Source: Lunularia cruciata
Lineage: Eukaryota > Streptophyta > Marchantiopsida > Lunulariales > Lunulariaceae
Reading direction: 5' to 3'
DNA: 64,000 nt
NCBI GenBank assembly: GCA_948567375.1
Contig: OX419756.1
Location: 1,741,001 to 1,805,000 of the forward strand
In this document: one piece after another, positions 46,261 through 58,520 of the stretch
How the letters are laid out: the number at the start of each line of letters is the position of its first letter
Numbering within the stretch: position 1 is the first letter of the stretch
Position numbers and translations under genes: made by a program
The notes under the pieces: generated by a model
What the model was told of the DNA's origin: nothing
Database searches by the model: none
The model's input: only the letters and a program-made list of their open reading frames with translations

Positions 46261-48447
46261 TCCATAATGTCATGGTGCATACATTTTTACAAAATTTGCT
46301 CTTTTTATTAAAGCCCACTCTTGTTTGTAAAGATATGATTAAACAATTTAATTTTTAAGAATGAAATCTTCTTAGTTGAAGTATACTTCAGAGTTATGTT
46401 TTTTTTATGCAACTATAGAATGGAAGAAGCACAAAGCCAAAGCGTTTGGAAGGAAGGATTCAAAGAAGTTGAGCTTGAAGGATGGTGGGAGGCAAAGAAC
46501 TCAAGTCCAAATACCTTCATACCCAAACACCTTTGTATCCAAAAATCATACAAAAACTCAAATATGCCACTACCTAGATAAAGAATTGCTGCCAAAGACT
46601 TTTCACATTTAGCAAGAAAATGCTTTGCATATGCAGAAAAAGACTAGTCACCAAGGGTCTCATAGGTGTGGAGAAAGACTAATCATTGTCCATTGAGGGC
46701 TTTGCATGTGTGGAGAGAGAGTGCCACCAAGTACTCAATCATTAAAGAATGATGACTAAAAAATCTAGCTATAAAACCAAATGCACATTGATCAATTTTT
46801 CTTTTCACATAATAATCTCATTCTTAGATTTGAGTGAGCTCAAAATTTCCAAGTGTTAGAAAGCCTTTATAGTTATCACAACCTTTATACTTGTCTATCT
46901 TTCATCTTTGGACCCAATCTAAAGTTGATAGGAAACATGGTGTTTGTTCTATAACATGCATTTGTGCATCTATGTGCTATTGTGATATTTAGTTTGGTAT
47001 TATATGTACTTGAGAGATATTATTTATATAAAGATAAAGGATGATTTTATATTATCCATGATTGGCTAAAGTTAGTCATAGCTAAGATAGAGGGGACCCT
47101 ACTTTAGTGGAAGTAGATGAGAACTACTATTTTGGATTCTAGAGTGTTGACTTGGTATTATTCCTAGATGTTTGGCTTTGACGAAAGAATTAAAAACACT
47201 TGGACCCACAAGCCTCTTTTTTTTGGATTCTTCTACAGTCCAAGGATATCCCATGTGAAAAAATCCTTGACTTAGTGGTTCAGTCAAGATAAAATTACAT
47301 GCTTAGGAGAATATTCCAATGAGTATGGATATTCCTTTAACTCTTTAATTTTATTTGAATTTTACCTAGTAACTTGAGTTATTCCAATAATTAGTAACTT
47401 TGGTGTGTAACTATTTCACAAGTATATAAACTAAGAGTGAGAGGTAATTATTACCCTTTCATTAGCAATTATCTCTCTCTCATTAGGTTCTCTAGTGAGT
47501 AATGGTTTGAGTCTTGGAGTAGGATTATGATGGAGTTATTTGTGTTTTAGTCTATGGTGTGTTACCATAATAGCCATCAGAGTTTCATCCTAAGTGAGAG
47601 ATATGCCGGCTCACAATTTTTGGTTCCATTGTCAAGACTTCTATAGAAGGCAAGATAATATTTTTTGTACAATTCTATATTAGGCAAAAGGAGGCTATGA
47701 GAGCTCACTTGGAGAGAACATTAGGGGAGTAAAGGGTTGAACTTATGTTAGATAACCAAGATCCATTTTTGTACCCTTTAGTTCATTATGATTTCTTTGA
47801 GTTGATTTTGTATATCTTGTACACATTAGAGGATTTGGAGAGATTCTGTAAGGTGGATTGCAGATTTTTGGGGATTACGGTGATTTTGGGCAAAACCTCA
47901 AGTTTTATATCTGAACTTGAGATTTTCACAAAGGATACCTTGGATTATTTGTTAGTTGAGACACTTGAAATTATTGTAAGGGCTGCTACACGCATTGAGC
48001 TAGATATTTTGGAAGGTGGTAGGGTAAATTGTTCATTCAAACTATATACTCTCTAGAATTTTGTATAGAATTTACCATTTCTTCAGTTTTTGTTGGATTT
48101 CTTTAAAATTTCCAAGAAAATTCAGTGAATTTCATTCTACTTTTTGGCCCAAGAATCAAGGAGATATCATTCTTGTGCAAGAAATTGAGTTTTTAAAGTG
48201 AATGGGATGGTTTTTGGATCAAATCTAAAATATGTGTGTTGAATAGAAAGGTGGTTAGGCCAAATAGTTCAATAGAAAGATCTGAAAATTTTCAAAAGAT
48301 GATTCCTTGAGGTCTTGATTAGGTGTGAAAAATTTCAAAGGATTGTAACATACCAGTTGAGAGAACTTAGTGACATTGTGAGAAGTGGTCAATTTTGAAG
48401 AATTGAGATCTCATACATGAGGAATGTGAGAGCAACCAAAAGCATAT

Positions 48448-48945
48448 TTGAGTGTTAAGACTCATCTTGGGAACAAGGACGGTCACCAAGAGTGGAAGTT
48501 GAAGCTATGCAAGGTTCCCCAAGAGTTTGAGGTGATTGTAGGGGTGGATTTGAGGAAAATGGAGTTTAGAATAGAATTTGAGGAGAGTGTTGAGAGGATC
48601 CAAAAACATACACTACTTGGAAGAAAGAGTGATTATAAGTGTTTTTTATGGAGAGAGAAGGGAAACAAGGAAAGTTCATATCCATTGACATTTGAGAGAA
48701 AGAGATTGAGGGAAAAGAGAGGCTTACTTGACTTGGGTTTGCATGTTGGACCTTCTTCATCAAGGGGAGGGAGGAGATCTAAGACCAAGGAGTTATGTGA
48801 GGTTTGTGGAGTGGAAGGACTTCCAAAAGGACATGAGTGTAATGGAGTTACAACCTTTTTGGAGACTTTGGTGAAGGATCTTGGAGAGAGTATTAGTATA
48901 GCTACAAAAATACTACCACCTTCATCAATTAGTTTGCAAGATTAA
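48448..48945 (+). CDS. Unidentified 165-codon open frame
   Basis: An open frame beginning at TTG; the first in-frame ATG is near 48559. It is rich in charged residues. It has a possible metal-binding cluster CEVCGVEGLPKGHEC in the C-terminal third, with C-x2-C-x8-H-x-C spacing, followed by a helix-like tail. It matches no family I recognise. It lies 0.25 kb upstream of a gypsy gag-like segment, so it could be part of a retroelement, but it is better preserved than its surroundings. Confidence 0.3.
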   Translation: MSVKTHLGNKDGHQEWKLKLCKVPQEFEVIVGVDLRKMEFRIEFEESVERIQKHTLLGRKSDYKCFLWREKGNKESSYPLTFERKRLREKRGLLDLGLHVGPSSSRGGRRSKTKELCEVCGVEGLPKGHECNGVTTFLETLVKDLGESISIATKILPPSSISLQD

Positions 48946-49678
48946 TGATGGAGATAATCTTTCAATTTATGGATAAACTATCCATGAGGGTTTGAGTAAT
49001 ATGCACTCTAAGATTTAATATTTCTATAGAAATCTTGGAGCAACCTGAAATTTTTTTGTTCTCTAGATTACTCTCAAATGGTGTTAGTCATGTATATACT
49101 CTATTATTTATAGAGTGAGAGAAAAGAAAAAAAAAGATTGAGAGAAAAGAGAAAGATAGTCAGGGGCTAAGATGGATAAACCTTCTAGTTTTCTTTGGCA
49201 AAGATATGGAAGCCTTTGTGAAAGCCTTTGTGAAAGATTTCAAGAGAGCTTGCATAAGAAACAATGAGAGAAGGAAGAATGAGTGGACCTTATTATCACT
49301 AAATTTCTTTGAATATGCAGCCCTTACATGGTATGAGTCATAATACCAAAAGAGAGAGAAGAGATGGGCAAGAAAGGTGTTTGAATTCCTAATACCAATC
49401 TTCTTACCCAATCATTCAGCTGAATCAACAAAATGTGGGCAACCATAATCATCAATGCTTAGACATGGATCATAATTGTGAATTAGGGATGTTTGTTATA
49501 TCAAAGTATTAGGAAGCTTTCCCAAAGCCATAGTCAAACAAGTTAATATGCTTGGATTTGTTGTGTCCTCTATCATGTGTATTGACATCATAACTTATCA
49601 ACTCTAGAGGAAATCAAGGAGTGTGAAAGTTAGGAAGAAGTTTGGAAGGGATTCAAGGAGGTTCTCCCAATGGAAAGG

Positions 49679-49737
49679 GAGGAATACTCCAATCCAAGCC
49701 TCTCTTTGAAAATGTCCTTGACTTGGAGTATTCCTCC
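49679..49737. other. Inverted repeat with 14-bp arms
   Basis: GGAGGAATACTCCA at 49679-49692 is the exact reverse complement of TGGAGTATTCCTCC at 49724-49737, with a 31-base loop. It lies within decayed gypsy sequence. Confidence 0.8.
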
Positions 49738-51450
49738 TTGTGTGCTCCATGCAAATTTACACAATATCAAGATCATATTAGTTAGGTTAACCTCCCATAA
49801 AGGCCCAATTGAAAATGGTAATTGCACCTTGATGGAAACTAAGGACAATGCAAAGAAGAGGCATTACTCTTTAAGCAACTACTATTGGTAGAAGGTATAA
49901 AATCCATCCAATCTATTGGAGAAGGAGACAAGGAGAGGAAGGAGCATACGGATCACATTACCAAGGTTGTTGATCAATCACTAGCTCCTTCTCCAATCCC
50001 CAACTTACTTTGGAGGAAGAAGAGGAAGAAGTGTGGTCAAATTGTGTCAAATAGAAGGAGTTCAAGCTTAATTTGTATGCTACAACAAAGGAAGTGCCCA
50101 AAAAGGACAAAGGGTCATAATTAGGAGGACCAAATTCTTGGCTAAGTAATGATTGGTTAGTAGTAATGGTAGCAAGATCAAAACCTTGTAATTAATTGTC
50201 TCCATGTGATCAATATATATTACTAAAAATATATGTATGCCATGTAGAAGGGAGATAAGATTGTAGGACCTTAAGTTAGATTGTTAGTGCCATAAATATA
50301 AGTCCATGACATGGAGTGATTAGTTGTATAGACAAATTCCAACACATCTAAGTATGGGAGTGGTGGTTTAGCCTTGACCAAAAGTGGTAAGTCATCATTA
50401 CAATAGGAAGTAGCGGTTAGTGAAGGGACTTGTCAAGCTCTCCTTTTCAAAAAAATAGTTGCCTAGTTAAATTTGCAAGATTTTGGTAGAGTGTATTCCT
50501 CCTTTTGGTTCTGATTGACTTCCTATTATTCCAGGTGGTAGGGGTAAGCCCAATAGACACCCAAGTTGGCACACCAAGAATAAGAGATGAATTGGTGGTT
50601 TAGTTTGGTTTAGTATTTAAGCAAGGGGAGGTAGTCCTATCATATTTTTAGCTAGTATGTGTATCATGTAGTGGATTAGGATCATAGTAACAAGCTTATC
50701 CAAGATTTGAAGGCTTAATAGTAAGATTCCAAAGAGTACTAAGAAATGTAGTGGGTAAACAAGAAGTTGGTTCATAGTTTAGTCTAAAACCAATTGACAT
50801 TCAGATTTTGTAATGTATTCTATGGATAATATGAGTCATGAGTGAGTCATGTTGAAGGAGTCATCAACCTTGATGATTGTCAAGAAGTTGCTTTGGGTGA
50901 AGGAAAAATCTTAAAATTTTTGAAGATAGTCACTTTGGAAGAATTGGTAGGATACACTACCCTATTTATAGAATTCTAGGATGTATTGGCCTGGTCTGTT
51001 GATCAAATTTCGGGTATTCCACAAGAATTTGGAGAACACTAGATTGGTTTGGCTGAAGGTGCAGTTCCGGTTTGGCAAAGACAGTATCGCTTGAACCCAA
51101 AGTAGTTGCTCTTGGTAAAAGATGAGATCAACAAGTACATAGTGGCCGGAATAATCTTTCCTATCTTAAGCAGTGAGTCTGTCTCACCCATTGTCATTGT
51201 CCCAAAGAAGAAAAATAGGAAAATTTAAGTGTGCCAAGATTTTTGCAAGTTGATTGTAGTTACAAGGAAGGATCATCATCCCTTGCCTTTTACCAGTAAA
51301 ATTTTGGACCAAGTAGCTGGTCATCCTTGCTACAGTTTCCTAGATGGATTTTCAGGGTATAATCAATTATCCATCCAAGAAGAGGACAAGGATAAAACTA
51401 TGATTGATCTGCTTCTCCTCCTACAATTTGGACATCTTTTTTCTTAATAT

Positions 51451-52923
51451 ATATTCTTCATTGATCTCCTTCCTCAAGGCCTGACTTTCTTCCTTGAGTT
51501 TGGCTGCCTTTTGCACCAAGTTTGTACTTTGTTTCCCTATCTCCAAATGTTGGACACAAATGTCTTGCAATTTTTCCCTTGCCTTTATCTTTTCTTCAAC
51601 TCCTATTTGCTCAAGTTGGTGAAGATGTTAGACAAGAATCACATAGTCTCTGATTTCCTTGTTGAATTCTGCATAGAAAAGAAGAAGCTACTCTATCAGT
51701 CAAGAGCAAAGTCCATCTTGTGAACTATTAATTAGGAAAGAGGCACTACTATGATCTGCCTAACCTCCTTCTTGCTCAAGCTTTCTCCTCTCTTGGTCTT
51801 GAATGAGGTTGAGGGCACACTCTTTGCTCTCTCAATGTCTACAAAGACAATTGGCACCCACTGCTTAGATATTGGTTTGGCTAGGGCGGTGTCTTTGTCA
51901 TAGAAAATCCTCTTTTTTTTGCCTTTGATTGAGTTGGTGAAGCTTGTCTTTGGCCTAGAGAGCAACATCATCTTGACCCAAACATGCATCTTCCACCTCA
52001 AGTATTTCTTCTACACAAAGGATGCCTTCTTCTCTTAACTCTACATCTCATATGGTTGGGAATAAAGGAGATTGCATCATCCCTAAACCCTCTACCATGC
52101 TTTTCTTGGAAGGGTTGGATCATGGTCATAATGCCTAGGGGTGGGTGTTTGTAACTACTATTGACAATCTATAGTTTGGGGAGAAGTTGGGGCTGGGATG
52201 AGTTGTACTCCTCCACCTTCACAATCTTCTATTGTGTCCTTGTCAGATGATATGGCAATCCATGTGAAGGATTTCTCACTTGTCATGGGCATAGGATCCA
52301 GCTATGGTCCTGCCGCTTCTTCTTCATGTCCTCTTCTTCCTCCTACAAGTAGATTCTCCTTGTCCGCTTTGTGGCCTTTGCCTTTAGCCTAGCAGAAGTA
52401 GCATTTCTTGAGTATCAGCTTGTAGTAATTTCCTTTGCTTTTGCTTCTCAAAACCTGGATGTTATAGGATTCCTTTACCTCCATGTATTTCCATCTGCAA
52501 GCAAACTATACATCCACCTATGCGTATTGTATACCATTAGTGCTCTCTTTCGAGGCTTATCAAAATGTCCTTCCAAGAAGAAGTGGTCAGGGTGCTTCTT
52601 CTCTTCTTCAGCAATCCCATGCCTAGGTAGAAATGGACAATGAAGGGAGAGATGAGAGTTACTTTACCTTCTTCATTCATTGATCCTCCAAGTTGTCTCA
52701 TTCTAGCCCAAAACATTGCTACCCAATTCACAAGTCTTCCTTGGTACAAGTACTCAAAGAATACAGCATGGCTATTGTTTGAATAAGTTTTTTGTTTGGA
52801 CTTGAATAGCTTCATAGCCAACTCTACCAAGATCCTTCTAAGAGGATCATTATTTCTAGGGATAGATCAACAATTGTTGGTCTTCTTGTAACAAAAGGTA
52901 GACTTGAATTTGGCCTCAAAGGT
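51451..52923. other. Unassigned degenerate coding-like sequence
   Basis: Frames on the minus strand at 51732-52001 (RIFYDKDTALAKPISKQW) and 52537-52830 (YLYQGRLVNWVAMFWARM) look protein-like but match nothing I recognise. They are in different frames and may be parts of one old element. They are not supported as a gene. Confidence 0.35.
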
Positions 52924-52928
52924 CAAAT

Positions 52929-53692
52929 TGTAATGTTCCAAGGATAGTAGAGAAATAAAAAATAAGAGAACAAAAGTTTTACACTCAAACTTTGATGCCC
53001 CAGAGGAGCACCTTGGCTTTATTATATAGCAAAATAGAGACACTCAATAGAAGCATAACCCTTGGATCAAATACATAGATTTGTGATATATCATTGATCT
53101 CTACCCTCATTAGATGCATGCATGGGTGACATGTTGGATCTGGTCCTATCTGGTTGGTCAAACTAGTGTCAGACTTGGTCTTGTCTGGTTGGTCAAACCA
53201 GTGTTGACTAAACGGAATCTTTAGGGAATCTTCTTGTAGGAATCTCTAAATCATATAGGTGAGGTACCATTGGAAAGATCTTGATGAAAAAATTTGGGGG
53301 GGAGAAGGCCAAATTGTTCTTCCTTGGGGAGAATCTGCCCATTTTTAAGGTCTAATTCATCCATTTAGGCCCTAAAAAATTGCCTTAGGCATATTTTGGT
53401 TTTTGCCCTATTAGTGGAAGTACCCTTTTGGTGATACCTATTTTTGATATATTTAGTCCATCATGCATAAAATCCTTCTAGATATTACCAAACTAAATTT
53501 CACTTCTAGATCATATGTCTAGCTATTGGTTCTAAGGTTTTCAAGTTTGTTTTGGTTTCTACCCTATTAATAGAAGTACTCTTTTGATTATACCTCTATC
53601 TGATCTACCTGGCGCATCACGTATAACATTCTTCAAGATGTAACCAAATCAAATTTCATCTCTAGATCATATGTCTAGCTATTGGTATTACA
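52929..53692. repeat. Solo LTR, copy 1, with TSD CAAAT
   Basis: A 764-bp unit starting TGTAATGTTCC and ending TGGTATTACA. It is flanked by CAAAT at 52924-52928 and CAAAT at 53693-53697. It shares extended similarity with the units at 54235 and 55480 (GATGCCCCAGAGGAGCACC, GGTTGGTCAAACTAG, CTCTAGATCATATG). No internal coding region adjoins it, so it is a solo LTR left by recombination. Confidence 0.85.
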
Positions 53693-54234
53693 CAAATCTG
53701 GTCTAGTCCATATGCTATTAGGAGTCATGCCATATGGGGGTGAATGACTAGGCCCTAACACTTTCTGCCAATGCTCTTTGTCCAGGTAACAAGATTCAGG
53801 ATCTTGGTTGTCACAAATTTCATGCAACATAGCGTGGGATAACTCAATTCCCAATTCAATAGCAAGAAGTTGAGCTTCTTGTTGCAAACCATCTCTTGGG
53901 ATATAGACCCCACTTGACTAATCTAGGGGACTTGATTATGAATTTTGGAGCTCTATACATCCTTTGTGGCACATGCAATGTAGCTACTTCCTTTCCTTTC
54001 TGCCCCTTCATCATTCTACACTCTTGTTTACCCTTTCACTTTCTCTTTGCATAGTCACTCTCTCTTGAAAAGCACAAGTTCAGACAAAGGTTCTTTGCAT
54101 GGGAGAAGGTAGCACAACTGAACTACCCTAGAAAATTCTTCAAAAAGTAAAGAGATTTCAAGTTCTAGACAAACATTTATCTTATGAGTTCAACCATTAC
54201 AACCATTTGGTAAGCATGCCCTTTGGTGAGTCAT

Positions 54235-54971
54235 TGTAATACTTCAAGGACAAGAGAACTCTTCAAGAGAGAAAACACAGATTTCACACTCATTCCTCCG
54301 ATGCCCCAAAGTAGCACCTTCTCTTTATTATATAGCAAAGGGGATCCCCTCAAAGGAAGCTCCACCCTTGGATCAGATACATGGATTGGTGACCTATCAG
54401 CATGCTCCATCCTTGGATTAGTTGTTTGGATGGGTGGCATGTCAATCCTTGTCCTAACTAGTTGGTCAAATGGGTTTGACCAAAGGGAATCTTTAGAGAA
54501 TACTCTTGTAGGAAGCTCAAAATTGCATGGGTAAGGTACCATTGGAAGCTCTCAATGAGACAAATCATGGGGGAAGAAGGCAAGCTTTTTCCTCTTGATG
54601 GGGGGAATCTTCCATTTTTGAGGCCTAGTTCATTAGTTTAGGTCTCCAAAAATGGCTATAAAGTTTTCAAGTTATTTTTGGCTTTTGCCTTATTAGTAGA
54701 AGTTCTCTTTTTGGTGATACCTCTATCTGATCTACATTCTCCATCATGTGTAACATTCCTTCCATATGTCAACACCCCAAGTTTCACCTCTAGATCATAT
54801 GCCTAGCTATTGATTCTAAAGTTTCCAAGCATGTTTCTATTTCTGGCCTATTAGTAGAAGTACTCTTTTGGTGACACCTATAGCTTATCTACTTAGTTCA
54901 TCATATATAACATGCTTACAAATGTTACCAAACGAAATTTCATCTCTAGATCATCTAGCTATTGGTATACA
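54235..54971. repeat. Related LTR, copy 2, no clear TSD
   Basis: About 737 bp, starting TGTAATACTTC and ending GGTATACA, homologous to copies 1 and 3. Flanking 5-mers (GTCAT and ACTAG) do not match, so either the ends are misjudged or the unit was truncated or recombined. Confidence 0.7.
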
Positions 54972-55479
54972 ACTAGCACGACTTGCACATGTGAGTGTTT
55001 AGCCCAACCAAAGAATCTCAATTATGGTTCTTGATCTGTTGGTACCATCTTTATATGGGTCACTTCAAGCCAAGGGAATTCCAAGGTGAATGTATTTTGG
55101 CCAAAGGTCTTCCCAAGACAAAGGTATGCCTTCAAGGCAAAGACATTCCAAGATGAATAGCTCTCTCACCAAAGGTTGTCTTGGTTGACCATTTTCTCCT
55201 ATTTTTTTACCAAATGAATATTCCTATACTTTGCCTAGCTAGAATCTATAGAAAAACCAAAAACATTACTCCATACAAAGGTATTGCATCACACATCTAT
55301 CCAAATGATGTTGTGGTTTCATTTTAATTCTTTTTTTAGCTAAGCTATTAGTATACAAATGTGTTGCCCCAATCTCTTCTTTACTATTGCTATATTGATA
55401 TTTGGGTTGTAACCTATCAACTTGTACTTTACTATCATTTGAAGATGATTTCTCTACAAACTCATCTTTGCCATCTATA

Positions 55480-56081
55480 TGTACTACTCCAAGGACAAGA
55501 AAACCCCTAAGAAAAACACAAGAGAGAAAACACAAAGCTTCATGCTCAATACTTCGATGTCCCAAAGAGGCACCTTGCCTTAATTATATACCAAAGAGGA
55601 TCTCCTTAGAGGAAGTTCCACCCTTCGATCAAATACATGGATTTGTGATATGTCAATGAGCCCCACTCTTAGATTTGTTGTATGTATGGATGGATGACAT
55701 GTTGGTCCTTGTCCTATCTGGTTGGTGAAATAGGTTTGATTAGAAGAAATCTTTAGAGAATATTCCTATAGGAAGCTTAGAATGGCATGGGTGAGGTATC
55801 ATTGGAAAGGTTTTGATAAGACAAACAATGGGGAGAGAAGGCAAGCCTTTTCCTCCAAGGTGAAAAAATTTATTTTATTTTTAGAGCCTAATTCATCCAT
55901 TTAGGCTTCCAAAATTGGCTTCAAAGTGTTCAAGATACTTTTGGCTCTTGTTATATTAGTGGAAGTACTTTTATGGTGACACTACTATTTGATCTACTTA
56001 GTCTATCATATATAACATTCTTCTAGATGTTACCAAGCTAATTTGCATCTCTTGATGATATGTTTAGCTATAAGTATTACA
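55480..56081. repeat. Solo LTR, copy 3, with TSD CTATA
   Basis: A 602-bp unit starting TGTACTACTCC and ending AGTATTACA, flanked by CTATA at 55475-55479 and CTATA at 56082-56086. It is homologous to copies 1 and 2 but shorter by internal deletions. Confidence 0.82.
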
Positions 56082-56086
56082 CTATA

Positions 56087-57940
56087 CATTATTTGTGATT
56101 TCCCACTATCATTAAAGTTTCATATCAAAAGAAATGAAAAAAGATGGTCAAAAAATTTTGTTTTTCAAGACTCCACAAAAATCTACTCACTCTCCTCAAA
56201 TTCTTCTTGCATCTCTTGAGCAAGCATATCTTCTAAGTCAAGCTTTGTAATTAATTTAGTATATCATGTGTATATTTACATCCCATATCATAGTTTGTTC
56301 TTGGCCCAAATCCATTCTTGAGTTTTTTTTGATGTTATTCTCCCATGTTTAAGCTAGAACCTTCTTCATATTCTCCTAATACATGATTATAGCATAAAAC
56401 TTGTCATACATTTCTTGAGGTCCATATTTGAAGTAAATTTCTTTAGATACTTAATATTTTTATCAAGAAAGGGAAAGTTTTCTTTGCTTTTGCTTTATAG
56501 AAGTTATTATATTTAAAAGGAGAAGTTGCTAACAAGTTATTCCCCATCAAATGAGGGAAATTTTACTTTCAAATTGCCAATCATGGTGCTTGTAGTACTT
56601 GGAAAGTTTTTCTTTCTTTTTCTATTCTTTTTATCTTGAGTACAAAAATGTATTGTTTGTGTATTATGAGAGGTATTCCTTTGTTATATATTCTTTTATG
56701 GAGAGGAAGGTTGGTTCACCAAAAACTGCTTACATCTTTGGGAAGATTGTAAGCCAAAGGAACCATTGTTCCTTTGGTTTAAAAGAACTCTCAACCAAAG
56801 AATTTTGATGATGAAGGAATTGTTAGCCAAAATAATTTGATGATGAAGGAAGCTTGGCCAAAGGCAACAGATTTTGAATATTGGCAAAAGACATCTTCAA
56901 TCTCATCAAAGAGTGGAGGAAGTAACTTTGGAAGATGACTGTTTGTACCTATCAGGATGCAAAACACAAGAGACAACAAATTGAAAATGGATTGATGAGT
57001 GATAAATTAGAGCCTTAGGTTATAAATCAGATGTTCTTATTACAAATATCTTATTTTTAGCTTGATTTAATATTCAAGCCAAATTTAAACCTAATAAGTG
57101 CATGCAAATGGAAATTTGAGTATTAACTTTATGAATTTAAGTATAAAGTGAATGATCTATTGAGGAGGACAACGACTTGGAGTAGTTGTTTGCCTAGAAT
57201 ATTTTTTATGGTATTTGAGGAAGTTCTTAGTAGAAAGAGCAAGCAAAGGCCTTGAAAACTTAAAAATTGATAGAGAGGAGATGGTAGCTTGGAGGGAACT
57301 CTTAAGGATGTTTCACCTTACTTCCTCTTGTTGGATTAAATTACACATTGGGAGCAATTATGCAAGAGATATAATGTGGAAAGAATTGGCACAAAGACAA
57401 TCTTTGGGTATCCCAAAGGAATGGATGGAAGACTCTAGCAATAGGTTCTAGGAAATAAGATGGCCAAAAGAAGGTAGTCACATCTTCTATTCTCAAAATG
57501 TTGAGATTAGGAAGATGGATTCTAACTTCATAAAGGTTGCAAAAGGAGTGGTTTATAGTCCATTACCAAGACCAAGCAAAGAAGATAGTTGTGAAAGTAA
57601 TGATGAAGTTATTTCAAACTACCTACCTATCAAGAAACCATACAATCTCCTTTGAGAATCTATTTGCAATAGAGGTAGTTGATGAGGCATGCATATTTTG
57701 TGACTACACCCAAAAGATGTACAATATCTTTGTCATGAAGGGGCAATAATATTTGGTGCACTCACCTTTCACTTCAATCTATGGATTGGGTTCCTTATTG
57801 CCAAAAAAAGTAGAGTTGAATGAATATTTAATTATGGCTACTTGGTAAACTAGCCAAAAGAAGTAGTAGTGATCCAGGCAATTCAAGGCTACAATGCAAA
57901 GTTCTTAGAATTAGCTATGCTAGAGTTCCAACAAGGTCTT
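56087..57940. other. AT-rich stretch without recognised genes
   Basis: Short frames at 56599-56808, 57215-57451 and 57537-57749 have no recognisable family. Near 57215-57660 the readings AKGVVYSPLPRPSKEDSCE and RKFLVERASKGLENLK look like old coding sequence in different frames, but no element could be assigned. Confidence 0.4.
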
Positions 57941-58520
57941 TGTTGTGCACATATACATTGCTATCAACATCATATACTATAAAAGTACATCTCATATATA
58001 AAGTCACACATGAACTCCAAAGATCCACAATAAAGCAATGTCCCAAACCTGAAACTTAACACTCAATGTACATTGCAAATAGGCCTTGATCATATTTTCA
58101 AGTCACACTCACTCTAGCTAAGAGAATCACGGTGACACTTGCTGGCCTCTATCCACTATAAACAACAACTTGAATGCTCAAAATAGAAGAAGTGAGCTCT
58201 TTGGAGCTGCACTTTGAGGTATACCTTTATTGGAGTGGCTAGGAATCTAACCATACTGATGCATCTAATGGTGAAAATGGTAGCTTCAATGGGGCAATCA
58301 ATCAAATTAATACCATATCTAACCACCTCTAAGTATCTCTTGAGCAACTATTGATAATATAGTAATTGCCAAAACTAACACTCTAGTGTCCTAGCAAACT
58401 AGCTCCAATGCTACAAATGTTGTGACAACTATTGTGCATATATACATTAATATCAAAATCATATATTATAGATGAACAACTCATATTGAAAGTCAAACAT
58501 GAACTCCAAAGACTCACAAT
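57941..58520 (-). repeat. Terminal repeats A-GT-B-A of the decayed copy
   Basis: Read on the minus strand: A starts ATTGTGAGTCTTTGG after the polypurine tract and ends TGCACAATA (58430). It is followed by GT (58429-58428), then B starts TGTCACAACATTTGTAG (58427), and a second A ends TGTGCACAACA (57941). This reproduces the A-GC-B-A order of the 24.6-25.3 kb end in an old, independent copy. Confidence 0.82.

Larger units (their letters stand above)
43344..47639. other. AT-rich stretch without recognised genes
   Basis: No frame resembles a known family; short frames at 44022-44210, 45765-45965 and 46376-46612 have no recognisable motif. The part next to 43343 may include the 5' untranslated region of the non-LTR element. 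Local structures are a TTACGGG cluster with a palindrome (43840-43935) and degenerate repeats near 46117-46260. Confidence 0.5.
47640..51450 (+). mobile_element. Ty3/gypsy relic B (gag, RT)
   Basis: A third, very decayed gypsy lineage on the plus strand. A gag-like segment lies at about 49190-49345 (ACIRNNERRKNEW and FFEYAALTWYES). An RT segment lies at about 51055-51400: PVWQRQYRLNPK, AGIIFP, SESVSPIVIVPKKK, CQDFCKLIVVTRKDHHPLPF, then YSFLDGFSGYNQLSI. The YxDD region, integrase and LTRs were not found. Two open frames at 47745-48056 and 48448-48945 lie upstream and may or may not belong to it. Confidence 0.65.

Noticed and set aside
54230..54976. A TSD for LTR copy 2
   Set aside because: Flanking 5-mers GTCAT and ACTAG differ, and shifting the boundaries by a few bases gave no better match.
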